Origin: Lotus japonicus
Lineage: Eukaryota; Streptophyta; Magnoliopsida; Fabales; Fabaceae
Direction: 5' to 3'
DNA length: 64,000 nucleotides
Assembly (NCBI RefSeq): GCF_012489685.1
Contig: NC_080042.1
Coordinates: forward strand, 42,584,066 to 42,648,065
The notes below the pieces were generated by a model. It saw nothing but the letters and a program-made list of their open reading frames with translations. It searched no databases and was not told where the DNA came from. A program made the translations under genes and the position numbers. Of the stretch, positions 42,586 to 53,649 are shown piece by piece (position 1 is the stretch's first letter; each line of letters opens with the position of its first letter).

Positions 42586-43387
42586 TCACGACCCCACAGT
42601 GGGCGTCAAAAAGTGTTCTTACACAGCCCTGAACCGCATCAATCAAGGGTTTAGGGTCCTAGGGGTTTGCGTCATCAATACAACAAATATAAAGTATTGA
42701 GAACCTACTTTATTCAATGAGAGCTTAACATTTTATAGTGGGGCTAAACCTTTAACCTATATCTATTACATGTGGGCCTTATTCTTGACCTATTGGGCCT
42801 TATCGATAGCCAACTCAGCTAACTAGTCCCGGTTATGGGCCTTATCGATAGCCAACTCAGCTAACTAGTCCCGGTTATGTGCCTTTGTGACCCAAATTCA
42901 CCTTGTTCCGCTAGAGGTTGTCTGGGGGGAGGTTGCTGTAACACCCCGATTTCGGTGGCGTCACTTTAGTAACCAAAAGAAAATACTTTAAGCGGAAAAA
43001 CGTGAATTATTTTTTTTTCGACAATATAACTGAAGACAGAAAGCAATAAAACTCCCCAACAAAAGATAAAAGGAACTACTATACAACTATATATACATGC
43101 CTCGTGTCGGGTGACAGAAAAAGTAACGCCCGAAGGCAATATGTACAGTCCAAAATAAAGATGCTGTGTCCGCAACACTAACCTACAAAAACTGAGAGCA
43201 AGTTGGCCCAGCGGCCTAAGAAAAGACCCCCTAAATCCAACCAGCTCTCTGTGATCTCCATAGGAAACCACACAAAAGCTACCGGTAGGAAAACTACCCG
43301 GTCCCCAAAAACGGAAACATGACGGTCAGAGCATCGACACAACTCCTACACTATCCCTACCCGAGGAGCCCACACTAGCACTCGATC

Positions 43388-43927
43388 CTACATGCTAGCG
43401 CGGTCGTCATCCGTATCTGCATCCAGGACGACTAGATCGGCGTACTCAACACTGCCCTCTCTGTCCACCCTAATGCGCTCCCGCACTGGACTCTCGGGCT
43501 CGGGGCCCGGAACGAGATCCGCAACGACAGCAGCAGCAGTAGACGGACTAGACTCCGTCGAAGCCCCACCTACTGGCAACTCCTCAGAAGGGTCCTCATC
43601 ATCTGAAGGAGATGGTGGCGGTGGAGGTACTCCCAAGCCGGGTCCACAGTGTACTCCTGGAGGCAGGTTGAAGCTCACTATGTGCCTCCTCATTACTCCC
43701 TCCGTCAAGCGTCCGAATCGATCGACACGGTCCTCCATGATCCGACCGGTGTAGGTCGCACAGTGGCCCTCGGGATCGACCACCCATGCACCTGGGTCGT
43801 CTTGGTCAAGCATCTCGTACCTGGTCCCCCCTGACGGGCTGACCATGGTAAACCAATCCCCCATACTCATCTGACAAATGGCGTAGTCCGCCCAAACACA
43901 CACAGCAGACGCGAGGGTCAACTCCAA
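43388..43927 (-). other. 179-codon ORF inside solo LTR copy A
   Basis: Starts MELTLASAVCVWADYAI and continues with a Pro- and Ser/Asp/Glu-rich C terminus (PPPPPSPSDDEDPSEEL). I recognise no domain. It lies in the sense orientation of the LTR, far downstream of the TATA box. Copy B keeps a related beginning (CELTLA...CVHVCVWAVG) but then diverges and stops, so conservation is weak. It may be a chance ORF in a GC-rich stretch. Confidence 0.35.
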
Positions 43928-44584
43928 AGAATTATATAATTAATAAAGCCAGATATAATTATAGAATAATATATACTCGCCTCTCAGGCTTATAAGTTTT
44001 GGAGTAGCTTCCTAGGGTTGCATGTATCACAATAAATATAAAGAGCCACAAAAACAAGTAGCATGCCTCAAAAAATAGGATAAACAGTTACCAATCACAC
44101 TCAGCAAACAAGTTAGCATGTATGTTGCATGAAATGCAATGCTGGGTAACAAAATGCATTCCGGAAGAAGGATGGACATCAACGAGACGGCCCTAACACC
44201 AGCCACGGTGGGTACCTTCCTGCTCGCGTGTCTCTTACACCACACAAAAGTAGTCAGATCAGCAGTGAACCCGTAGGTCTGCCATTCCGTCTGCTACTGA
44301 GGACCACCGTAGTGTCCTAAATATGGAAATCCGGGTCTTATGACCATTTTGGAATCCACCGAGGTCCGGTATCACGCCGTGTATTAACCTCAAAATGAGT
44401 GCATGAATGCAAGTGATTAGCCAAACAACGTCTCCGACCTCACCCGACACGTCGCCACGTGTTCTAGCTAACTTAAAGTCTCTAAAAAAAATACCCTAAG
44501 GTAAATGTCGATTCTGCGACAAAATACAATTAATCATAAACAAAAGAGTGCAACCACTCACGACAACTCTTCGAGTCATCAATG

Positions 44585-44835
44585 CTCTCACGAAGTCTCA
44601 CGCTTCTGTGGAGTCTCACACATTCACAAAGTCTCACGCTTCAGTGAAGTTTTATGCTTTCACGAGGTCTCACGCCTCAGTGAATTTACACACTTGCACG
44701 AAGTCTCACGCTTCAATGAAGTTTCATGCTGTTCACGAGGTCTCACGCCTCAGTGAAGATCCATGCTTTCCACAAGGTCTCACACCTCAGTGGAGTATCA
44801 CGCATTCACAAGGTCTCACACCTCCGTGAAGCTTC
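44585..44835. repeat. 18-bp minisatellite in solo LTR copy A (about 14 units)
   Basis: Units alternate between TCTCACGCTTCAGTGAAG-like and TTTCATGCTTTCACGAAG-like versions. Because 18 is a multiple of three, all frames can stay open, giving spurious ORFs at 44505-45007. Confidence 0.85.
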
Positions 44836-47092
44836 TCGGCTCATCCCTTGGATGGCTAAACAATTGCTCCCAGAGCGAATGAGTATTAACATACCCAAAA
44901 CTCGAAATCTTCCCAACACTTGGATCCGACGACACTTCTCATTTTCCAAAACTAAACATCAATCCAAAGCTTGCATCCGTGATTGTTATCTTTATTTAAA
45001 GGTTTAGAGGTTGTTTAGTATCTTATGAATTTCTTAATAAAAATAGCTCTTTTTGTCTTATCGTATTCCCTAAGAGTTCAAAGTTCCCATAAACCCAAGT
45101 AATTCCCTGAGAAGGTCTCGATCCATTGGAGCATGACAAGGTCCGAACTCCGTTCGTCCTTTTTAAAACTCTCTCAAAATCTCATAAAAATTCGGCATGA
45201 CCTGCCCGCAATCCTCACTTTTCAGAATCTCAGGTACAAGTGTAATAGCATCATTGAAACAGCTCAACCAAAAGACATAAACAGCATATTCCAACACATC
45301 CTAAGTTAACCATGTAGCACATAGCATGTGAATCATTTAGCACACAATATCATGGCATCAAGTACTCAACAAGTTCGGCCGAAGCCTCAGAAATCATTTC
45401 AGACATTTAGCAATTAGGTGCATAACACATAAATCAAGTCGAATTTCATCGACACCTAAAGCATTATCTAGTAATTCAGAGAGTAGCCCTCACCGGTGGG
45501 TCTTCCAGCTTCCTCCTCAAGATGTTCTCCAAACTCTTCTCCTTGATTTCTTGGAATCTCCTCAAACGAACCTTAAGCAAAAATCACAGAAATCAACACC
45601 AAGAGTCAGAAACTCAGCAATCAAAGAGTCCTAGGGTTACACAGTACACTACTACCTCTGTGGTACGACAATCTAACGCGTTAAGACAAGTTTTCGAAAA
45701 ATCGGATTCTCCTCCCCCCTTGATATAGCTCTCGGCCACTTTCCTTAATTGGAAGGGTCGATTTTTCTTCGATCAAACTTGGTTCCTAGGTTAACATAAG
45801 CCGTAACTAAGACGGTTCTAGGCTCGGAAAAATTTTCGGATCGAAAACTGATATAGGGGTAGTTTGGTCATTATTTTTAGCTCAGAATTTCAAAATTGGA
45901 TTTTTGAAAAACAAATTGGATGGGGACGTCCACAACGACGTTTATGACGACAAATCCTACTAGCACTAAGCCAAGTCGATAGATTAGAGCGTAAAGGTTG
46001 CGACTTTGGCGAAAAATGGGTATTTAGGGTAGAAATTGATCCCGGCGGCATTTCGTCGACATTTGACAAAATCTAATCCGCAGAACACGCTCAGGAGCAT
46101 GCAGGGAAGAAGTTTAGACGCTGAAATCAACTGATTTGAACAGTTTTTTCAAAAACCTCAAAATTTTGAACTCAGAAAGTCGCAGGAGAAATGGACAGAA
46201 ACGACGATTCGAAGGAGAGTATAGATTACCTACCTCGAGGTCTTCGATTAGTGACGAACGGTGAAGCAAACGGGCAAGAAACGACGAAGATCCGGATCTC
46301 TCTCTCTCTCTAGAAACTCGCGGCTTGGAGGGGTGGGGAAAATGGGTTTTGTGAAAAAAATCTAATTTTTCAACTATTTATAGGTTTTGGAAAAAACGGA
46401 AAAATGATTTTTTTGCGATTCCGATTTTTCCTGCGCGTTCCTCTGCGCATTCTAAGATAGGTTCTGGCGACAGAATTCCAGAACTCAAAATAGAATTCTT
46501 GGAATTAAACCAAAAGATCCAAAATCGGCATAAGTCGGTGTAAGTCGGTTTATCCCGAAAAACTACTTTTTGCAGTGATCGTCGGATGAGAAAACTTCCT
46601 TCTGAAGAAAGATTAGGAATGATGAGAGAAGTAGGAGAACGCGGGTGGAATCTTCATTTGAGTTTCCGGATAGAAAAAGTCTTCATCGTCTGTCGATCTT
46701 AGGTTTTTCGAACTATCAGGGATTCCGTTTCGGCAAACTTCCGAGAATTGGAATTTGACGTTCGTACATTCCAGGATTTCGCATCGAAATGGTTGTTTAA
46801 GGACGGAAAAGAGAAGTTCTAACATTTCTCTGAGGATTTTTGGAATTAGTTTCCATCGTGTCCTAAAGCGTAAATTAACTATTCACTAATACCTTCGACC
46901 TAGGATTTAGCGTATGTTAATCGTGCTATAACCCTTTCGGTTTTTCGATACATTCTTGGACTTTTCCTGAACCTCTTTCCTTCCCAAATTTATCTTAATC
47001 AAATAACTCTTTTATTTTATTCACTTATCCAAAACGTTAAAACTTGGGCCTTACAGTTGCGTCGTCCTTTACAGGGCGGGGTCAGTCCACTC

Positions 47093-47696
47093 TCCAAGAA
47101 TATTCTTTCATTTATTGCTAAGTTTTCAGAAGCATTTATTTCTCAATCATTTTATTAGGAATTGTGTAAATACATTCTCAAAGCTAAGGCTTCTTGTGCA
47201 TCCTCATTTATTGAGTTTGACAAGCTTGAGATAGTTTAAAACTTGTAGTTGCTGATATCGGTAACCTATTATAGAGGTAGTTTGAAGAGCCTATTAAAAT
47301 ACTACCGTTTAAGCTGCCTGAAGAAATGTCATATACTTGTAACTTGTGAGTACTTACCAAAAAAATCCTAAAGTGAGATAGGAGAATAGAGGTAGCCCTA
47401 ATTGTCTTGTGAAAAGTACTAGGCATCTTTTGTGGTCTTCTATCCCTTTTCTTTTACATATTCTAATTGAACTAATGTAAAATGTATTGAATTATGTTTC
47501 GAAGTTTATATTTTTAACTCAAACTCTTTATAAAAAATCACTTTGGTTATAAGGGAGTTATTTCTGCATAAAACTTCTATGGTTCCACTCGAGTGTCAAT
47601 TGTCAAGCCTAACCAACATGTGTTGTATCATCAGAACAAGCTGATAGCATATTCTACCCATTAGCACATATTGTGTTTTTTATTAATAGAAAGCTT
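47093..47696. other. intergenic DNA, no gene
   Basis: A 72-codon minus ORF (47208-47426) has no recognisable domain. Nothing else is supported. Confidence 0.45.
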
Positions 47697-49230
47697 TGTA
47701 AGACTAAGATTTGGTCATGTAGTACAACTCTATGTTTTGATGATTACAAGGTTACTATTGTGTATGAACAATTATGGTACTCTAACATTGTTTTCTTAGT
47801 GTTCAAATGACAGCCTCTAACTCTGGTCAATACTCACACTTATCAGAAGCATTAAGCCCAAAGATTAACAAACCAACGCAACGCTTTCGCACTCACTATG
47901 TTCTGATTGAACAGTAGTATATGCTTCAGAAGTTCTAAAGATGATAAGCTCTGATGTAGATTCAAATCACTTAAAGTTCTGAAGACCAGAAGTTCTGAAG
48001 CTCCAGAAGCTCTGAAGGTACATATGCTTTGAAGGTTCAGAAGTTCTGAAGGTCCAGAAGCTAAGAAGTGAAGATTCTGAAGTCCAAGAGTAAGCTGGCT
48101 CTAAAGACCAAGTACTTCCAACTCTGATGTCTAGAAGCAGAAGATACGAAGGTCAGAGGATCCAAGCTTCCCTCTAACTCTGATCACCAAGCTTCACAAG
48201 TTCCAACATGAAGCGTCGCCTGATCAAAAGTTAATTAGGATAAGGCTCACGTCACTATCCAAGTACAAAAGCAGATGTTCTATCCTGACGACCTTACCTA
48301 AGACGTTCAGCCACAACAGAATCTGGAAGTTTCGGATTTGCCCTCCAACGATAGCATTCTATGCAACGGCTACAACCCTAATCCTTGGAGTATAAATAGA
48401 GGCTGAAAATGGAAGAAAGCAGCCAATATACTTTGTTCAAACTCAAGCAATTATACAACTATTCTCTTAGCAATCTTTCTTCAACCGTTCTTATTGTGTT
48501 TACCTTAGCTTTCTCAGAAGCATTTCATTGTAAACCCAAAACCTTCAAACAGTTAGTTTGTTTTCCTTAAGGGACCAAGGTTGGTCAGATCCTTGAGAAG
48601 ACTAAGAGTGTGAATCTTAGTGTTTACTAGTTCATTGTATTGTTAGTCACTGAGCAGGTTGCTAGTGCAGTTGTAACAAACTTTGAATATGGATTGCCTT
48701 CATTCTAAGAAGGAAGAAATCACCTTCACGGGTGGACTGGACTAGCTTGAGCGATTATCAAGTGAACCAGGATAAAATCCTTGTGTGCTTCTCTTCATCT
48801 CTTATCTTTGCACCTTGTGTTGTTTATCTCGAAAAGATTTGTCTAAATCTTAAGAGGTCAAAAATTTATTTTGAAAACGCTATTCAAACCCCCCCCCCCT
48901 TTCTATCGTTTTTCATACCTTCAAGCTTTTCACACATCTTGTGAAAAGATTCAACCCTTTCTTGTTTCATCTTTATTCACTTAAGTTGGTATCAGAGCTC
49001 AGGTCTAGGGAAAGTCAGAATGCATCTGTTTATTATATTTAATCACAATGATATGTAGAAGATCATCACTGAAGACGGATACGTTCATATGGAAAATGGA
49101 GTGTGTGTCCCTAAAGAGTCCTTGACTAATGCTCATAAAAACAAAATTGCTGAACTCTAAGTAAAAGTTTTATATAACTTTTGTGAGCATGATAAAGTTT
49201 TATGTGAATTTAGTCCTTGTAATTTTTTTT
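47697..49230 (+). mobile_element. truncated Ty1/copia element (SIRE-like): LTR, PBS and gag scrap
   Basis: The LTR begins TGTAAGACTAAG and shares long blocks with the LTR at 57448-58659 (GTAGTACAACTCTATGTTTT, GATCAGAAGTTC-like repeats, GGATTGCCTTCATTCTAAGA, AACGCTATTCAAACCCCC). It ends between 48923 and 48985. The PBS TGGTATCAGAGC at 48987-48998 matches initiator tRNA-Met. After it, a broken gag start reads ITEDGYVHMENGVCVPKESL and is lost by about 49200. No internal pol or second LTR remains. Confidence 0.8.
47940..48200 (+). repeat. AGTTCTGAAG-type short repeats in the copia LTR
   Basis: Repeated GGTTCAGAAGTTCTGAAG/GGTCCAGAAGCTCTGAAG units of about 18-24 bp, also present at about 57715-57850 in the other copy. 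Confidence 0.7.
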
Positions 49231-49417
49231 TTTCATTTTCCATGTCCTTAAAATTTAACTTTTTTATTTTGGTTCTTTTAAAAAAAATCATTTTGAGTCC
49301 CTCGAACATGTGTTTTGAGTCCTTCATAAAAGACTAAAACCATATGGCTAGGTCAAATGGCTTAATTTTTAAGGGAATATACTTCCTCCAGTCCTTACTA
49401 TAACAACCAAATTGGTA

Positions 49418-49698
49418 CTCCCTCCGTTCCCTATTATAAGTTACATTTTTTGAGTATTTTTATCTCATAATATAAGTCACTTTACATTATCTATGAAACA
49501 TTAATTATATTTTTCCATGTTTATCCTCATATTTAATACTCCATATTCAAACAGTTTTCATGTTTCCCAAAATTTTGCTTGATTTTCAAGATCCCTTATA
49601 GTGTTTTTTTTTTAAAACTACAAATTTATTGCTCTTAATTAACTTTCTTAATCTTAGAGAATTGGGTAAAAGTGACTTATAATAGGGGACGGAGGGAG
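49418..49698. mobile_element. Stowaway MITE (Tc1/mariner)
   Basis: The 281-bp element has CTCCCTCCGTTCCCTATTAT at the left and ATAATAGGGGACGGAGGGAG at the right, flanked by TA duplications (49416-49417 and 49699-49700). TIR and TSD are diagnostic. A partial relative (CTTCCTCCAGTCCTTACTAT) lies just outside, at about 49383-49402. Confidence 0.93.
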
Positions 49699-50615
49699 TA
49701 GTATAATTTGGTCATTTTTATAATAACTAACTTGAAATTTGTGGTACATTAATTATTTTTTTGACAAAAATACTCTTATTTAATTGAACTTTCTCCATTT
49801 TTTCCACTCTCACAAGCATTAATAATGCATAAAAAAAAATTAAGAAAGTAGTTTATGAGTATCGAAAATAACTGCTCGTGCATTCGAAGACAAGAATTTT
49901 AGAAATTTGATAAAATTTATGGATAACTTGAATGCAATAAACTAAATTAACTAAATTTCTTACACAATGTGAAGTAATTACTTAATTTTTATATTAAGGA
50001 CCTAGAGAGTAACTCATTTTTAGTGGACTAAAATCATTTGCAGAGACCAAAATATGAAACATAAGAACACCATACAGCGGTTGCGACGCCCTCTGCCGCC
50101 CTTGCCTTGCTCGATGTGTCATGTTCATCGTTCGTGCTTGGTTCGTGGGTTTGTTGGACCTGACCTTCATGTGCGCCACCAAGAACTCTCCTGGCTCTTT
50201 CCTTCGACGAGGCTCTCTTCTGCTCCTTGGTGTCATGGATCGTTGTCTTGGGTGTGGCGATTTTAGGGTTTTTGTTGGGGTTTGGCTGTTCCTACAGGGT
50301 TTCACGTTTTCAATCATGGGGCTTGACGGTGGCTGAGTGTTCTCAACGACTGAGCATGTGGATTGAAGCTTTCAGTGGTGGCCGTTGGTGACAGGTTGGT
50401 GTGGGTTTTTGGTTTCTACTGCACAACGCGACGGTCGTTGCTGCAGCAACGGTGGTCTGGCGGTTGTGTTGGAGCCGCTCACCGCTGGTTGCTATTTTCT
50501 CATCTGGTCTTTTATCACTTTCTAGTTGTTATTTAATTATTTGTCTTCGTTTTAAAATGGGTAAAATTGATGATTTTAAAGAAAGGATTACTGTTTTAAT
50601 CAAAGATTATCTATG
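49699..50615. other. no gene recognised; GC-rich patch at 50080-50520
   Basis: The patch yields overlapping ORFs on both strands (49994-50336 and 50401-50745) with no known domain. Its composition recalls a retroposon 5' UTR, but I see no ends. Confidence 0.4.
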
Positions 50616-51231
50616 TTGCACGGGTACACCAAAATTTGCAGAGTACCCGTACCGGGTACGCAGTGGGTACGTACTAGGTACGTACCCAAAAGCACCGCCA
50701 AACAGAAAAATATGGGTACAGTGTGGGTACGTTTTGGGTACATAGATGGTATGCTGGATAAGTTTTTTTTTTTTAAATGAAAAATGTTCAAAACTCTGTC
50801 GTTTTGTAGTTTTTTATGTAATTTTAAAAATTAAAAATTTATTCTCAATTTATTCAAAAGACCAAAACCTAATTTACCTTTCACTCTTTCTAACATATGG
50901 CTGCTATGAAGAATGAAGAGAAAGAGCCGCTCACGTTCTTCTTCCTCCCATCATGCCATCATTGAATCCACCTTTCTGTGATGACTTTCATGTTGGTCTT
51001 TGATATGAGTATTAGCCAAGAAATATGAGTATTGTACATTAGGAGTTTTGATATTTTTAATTAATAATATTGTGGTAGAAAACATTATATTTCAATATAT
51101 ATATATATGTATTTATTTAAATATGTATTTATTTAAATAAATAAATATATAATTGGTGTACCCGAAACCCTGTTTTTTTTTAAAATGTCGTACCCCGTAC
51201 CGGTACCGGTACCGTACCCGTATCCGTGCAA
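50616..51231. mobile_element. non-autonomous TIR element with TTGCACGG ends and GTACCGG repeats
   Basis: The left end TTGCACGGGTACACC and the right end, read inward, TTGCACGGATACGGGTACGG are inverted. Near both ends lie clustered GGGTACG/CGGTACCGG motifs. This layout is shared by hAT-type non-autonomous elements, but I could not find a convincing 8-bp duplication. No transposase is present. Confidence 0.6.
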
Positions 51232-51549
51232 GATAGAAGATTATAATTCTTCCTGTAGATATATAAAAGAAAAGATATATAATTTTAACCAGTTATTTAT
51301 GGATTTGTCATTTATGTACCTGCTTTGATATGGAAGTTGAAAATTAACGGATTATTCATTTTATTCCACTTCATTATAAACCAATCTTTTTCTATGGAAG
51401 TTGAAAATTAACGGATTAAATTATTCCTTTCCCTAAAAAAAAACCTAACCTTGTTATCTTTTTCTTCATTCCAATTTCCAATCCACGACGTGCTATCAGC
51501 GTAGCAGAACTCCACTCTTTCCTCTCCGCCGCGCCGCTCCTTCTTTACA

Positions 51550-53213
51550 ATGTCGTCGTCGTCATTGTTGTTAAGGTTAAAGAGGTCTTCGTTTCTTTCC
51601 ATCTCCACTTTTCTTCTTCCTTTTCACTCTCACCCTCAATTTCATTCTCATTCTCATTCTGTGCCTTCTCATTCCTTTCACAATCCTGATGATGTTGTTT
51701 CCTTCTTCAATCGCATGTTGCGAATGCGTCCTACCCCTTCAATTATCGAATTCGGTAAAGTTTTAGCCTCCCTCGTTAAGACGAAGCATTACTCCACCGC
51801 CATTTCGCTTTCTTACCAAATGGAGTTCTGTGGAATTAAGCCAAGCCTTGTTACTATGAACATCTTGATCAATTGCTACTGCAACCTAGGTCAAATCACT
51901 TTCGCATTTTCTGTATTGGCCAACATTCTCAAGAGAGGTTTTCAGCCAGATACCATCACCTTCAATACTCTCATGAAAGGTCTCTGTCTTCGCGGCAAGG
52001 TTAAGAGAGCACTACAATTTCATGATGATGTGGTGGCACAAGGATTTCGGTTTGATCCTGTCAGTTACGGGACATTGATCAATGGGCTATGCAAAATGGG
52101 GGAAACAAGAGTTGCTTTGGAGTTGTTGAGGCGGATTGAAGGGCGAGGGGTTAGGCCTGATGTGGTAATGTACAGCACAATCATTGCTAGCCTGTGTAAA
52201 GATAAACTTGTAAGTGATGCCTGTGATTTATATTCTGAAATGATTGTCAAGAGAATATCTCCTAATGTTATCACTTTCAATTCTTTAATATATGGCTTTT
52301 TATTGTGGGTCAATTGAAACTAGGAATTTCTTGGTTAGATGAAATGACGACGAAAAACATCGACCCAACTATTTATACTATTAATATATTGGTCGATGCT
52401 TTATGTAAAGAAGGAAAGCTGAAAGAAGCTAAGAACATGTTAACGGTGATGATGAAACAAGGTCTGAAACCTGATATTGTTACTTATAGTTCCTTGATGG
52501 ATGTTTATTGCTTAACTAATGAACTAAGCAAGGCAAAATATATATTCAACACCATGGCTCAAAGAGGAGTGACTCCTAATGTTTAGAGCTACACTATCAT
52601 GATTAGCGGGTTCTCTAAGATTAAAATGGTGGATGAAGCCTTGAATCTCCTTGCAGAAATGGATTGCAAAAAGATTATTCCTAATACAGTAACCTACAAT
52701 TCTCTTATTGATGGTTTATGCAAACCAGGGAGCCTCTCTGAAGCTTGGGAGCTTGTGGATCAGATGCATAATAGAGGTCTACCTCCCAATGTATTCACCT
52801 ACAATTCTTTTTTCGACGCTTTATGCAAAATCCACCATGTTGACCAAGCGATTGCTTTAATTAAAAAAATTAAAGAGGAGGGTATTCAGCCGAATATGCA
52901 CACATACACTATACTTATCAATGGACTATGTAAAGTAGGAAGACTCAAGGATGGGCAAGAGGTTTTTCAGGATCTTTTAATTAAAGGCTATCATCTAGCT
53001 GTCCAGACATATAGTGTTATGATCAATGGGTTTTGTAAAGAAGGCTTGTTTGATGAAGCCTTGGCCTTACTGTTGAAAATGGAAAATGAGGGTTGTATTC
53101 CTAATGCTATAACTTTTGAGACAATTATTCATTCACTCTTTGAAAAAGGTGAGAATGACAAGATTGAGAAACTTCTTCATGAAATGATTGCTAGAGGTCC
53201 ACTGGAAAAATAG
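51550..53213 (+). pseudogene. RFL-type pentatricopeptide repeat (PPR) protein gene, broken
   Basis: P-class PPR proteins bind organellar RNA; the RFL (Restorer-of-fertility-like) subclass usually acts in mitochondria. The N terminus is Ser/Leu/His-rich (likely mitochondrial presequence). About 12-13 tandem 35-residue repeats follow with RFL signatures (PSIIEFGKVLASLVK, PDTITFNTLMKGLC, PNTVTYNSLIDGLCKPG). The frame breaks near 52295 (one base missing relative to the repeat consensus, leading to a TGA at 52315-52317) and again at a TAG at 52584-52586. Everything after each lesion stays in good PPR register to a stop at 53213. It is intronless, as usual for RFL genes. Two lesions make it a pseudogene, probably recent because the rest is well preserved. 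Confidence 0.9.
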
Positions 53214-53462
53214 AACTTGGTAAGATGCTTTCGTGTTACAAGTTATTTTGTGTTTTGAAGGTAAGCATCCAATCTTTATTTTATTTTATAGATACACACA
53301 GCGAGCAAAGTGTTATGGACTACACAATGGGCTCACTTTCTCCATAGTTTTACTTTTAACTAAAAGTCTTGTGTTCTTACTTGTTAGGTTCATTTTGATA
53401 TTGTAACAATAATAATGATTGATTTGTTTATTATGAGTCTTGACATAAGTATCCTTTTTGAA
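53214..53462. other. 3' flank of the PPR pseudogene
   Basis: Nothing recognised beyond a presumed former 3' UTR. Confidence 0.4.
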
Positions 53463-53649
53463 GGGGGTGCTTTGGTGCAATGGTTGGAGTTGCTTTGGTG
53501 TATGGAGGTCACATATTCAAGTCATAGATAGAATCAATCAATTGCAAATGCAATGTAAGGACTGCCTACAATAGACACACAAATAACTATCGATCACCCT
53601 CAGCCACCTGACTTTCAAAGTGCTCCAACCAATTAAGAGCTTTTTTTCA
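53463..53649 (+). mobile_element. Au-like SINE
   Basis: About 185 bp. GGTGCAATGGTTGGAGTTG resembles a Pol III A box, GAGGTCACATATTCAAGTC a B box, and AAGGACTGCCTACAATAGAC the conserved GGCTGCGTACAATAGACC block of plant Au SINEs. The end AAGAGCTTTTTTT is the T-rich tail typical of that family. It is diverged, so old. It abuts the truncated 3' end of the LINE. Confidence 0.75.

Larger units (their letters stand above)
42937..47055 (-). repeat. 4.1-kb solo LTR (copy A), probably Tekay/Del-type chromovirus
   Basis: TGTAACACCCC starts and CCTTACA ends the block, with a perfect 5-bp duplication GTTGC (42932-42936 and 47056-47060). There is no gag-pol, PBS or second LTR. On the minus strand it starts TGTAAGGCCC, has a TATAAATAG box (plus 46374-46382) followed by a GA-rich leader, and ends CGGGGTGTTACA, the usual terminus of plant Tekay/Del LTRs. 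The minus strand is therefore the sense orientation. It contains an 18-bp minisatellite (about 44585-44835) and a 179-codon minus ORF. Copy B is at 58961-62846. Confidence 0.8.
42586..47092 (-). repeat. old Ty3/gypsy LTR with PBS relic, split by a solo LTR
   Basis: On the minus strand a PBS-like sequence (TGACGCCCACTGTGGGG, close to the TGGCGCCCAC class used by plant Ty3 elements) adjoins an LTR beginning at 42611 (TGTTCTTACACAG on the plus strand). The LTR continues to about 42936 and resumes at 47061, ending near 47092 (GGTCAGTCCA). Together that is about 355 bp, similar in layout to the Tat LTRs in this window. A 47-bp block (GGCCTTATCGATAGCCAACT then CAGCTAACTAGTCCCGGTTATG) is duplicated at about 42783-42880. 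No coding part of this element remains nearby. Confidence 0.6.

Noticed and set aside
44585..44835. Regularly spaced repeats as a CRISPR-like array
   Set aside because: Units are contiguous 18-bp minisatellite repeats without unique spacers, in plant nuclear DNA inside an LTR.
49994..50745. Several ORFs of 60-115 codons in a GC-rich patch
   Set aside because: Overlap on both strands and run into GTACCGG repeats; no domain recognised.
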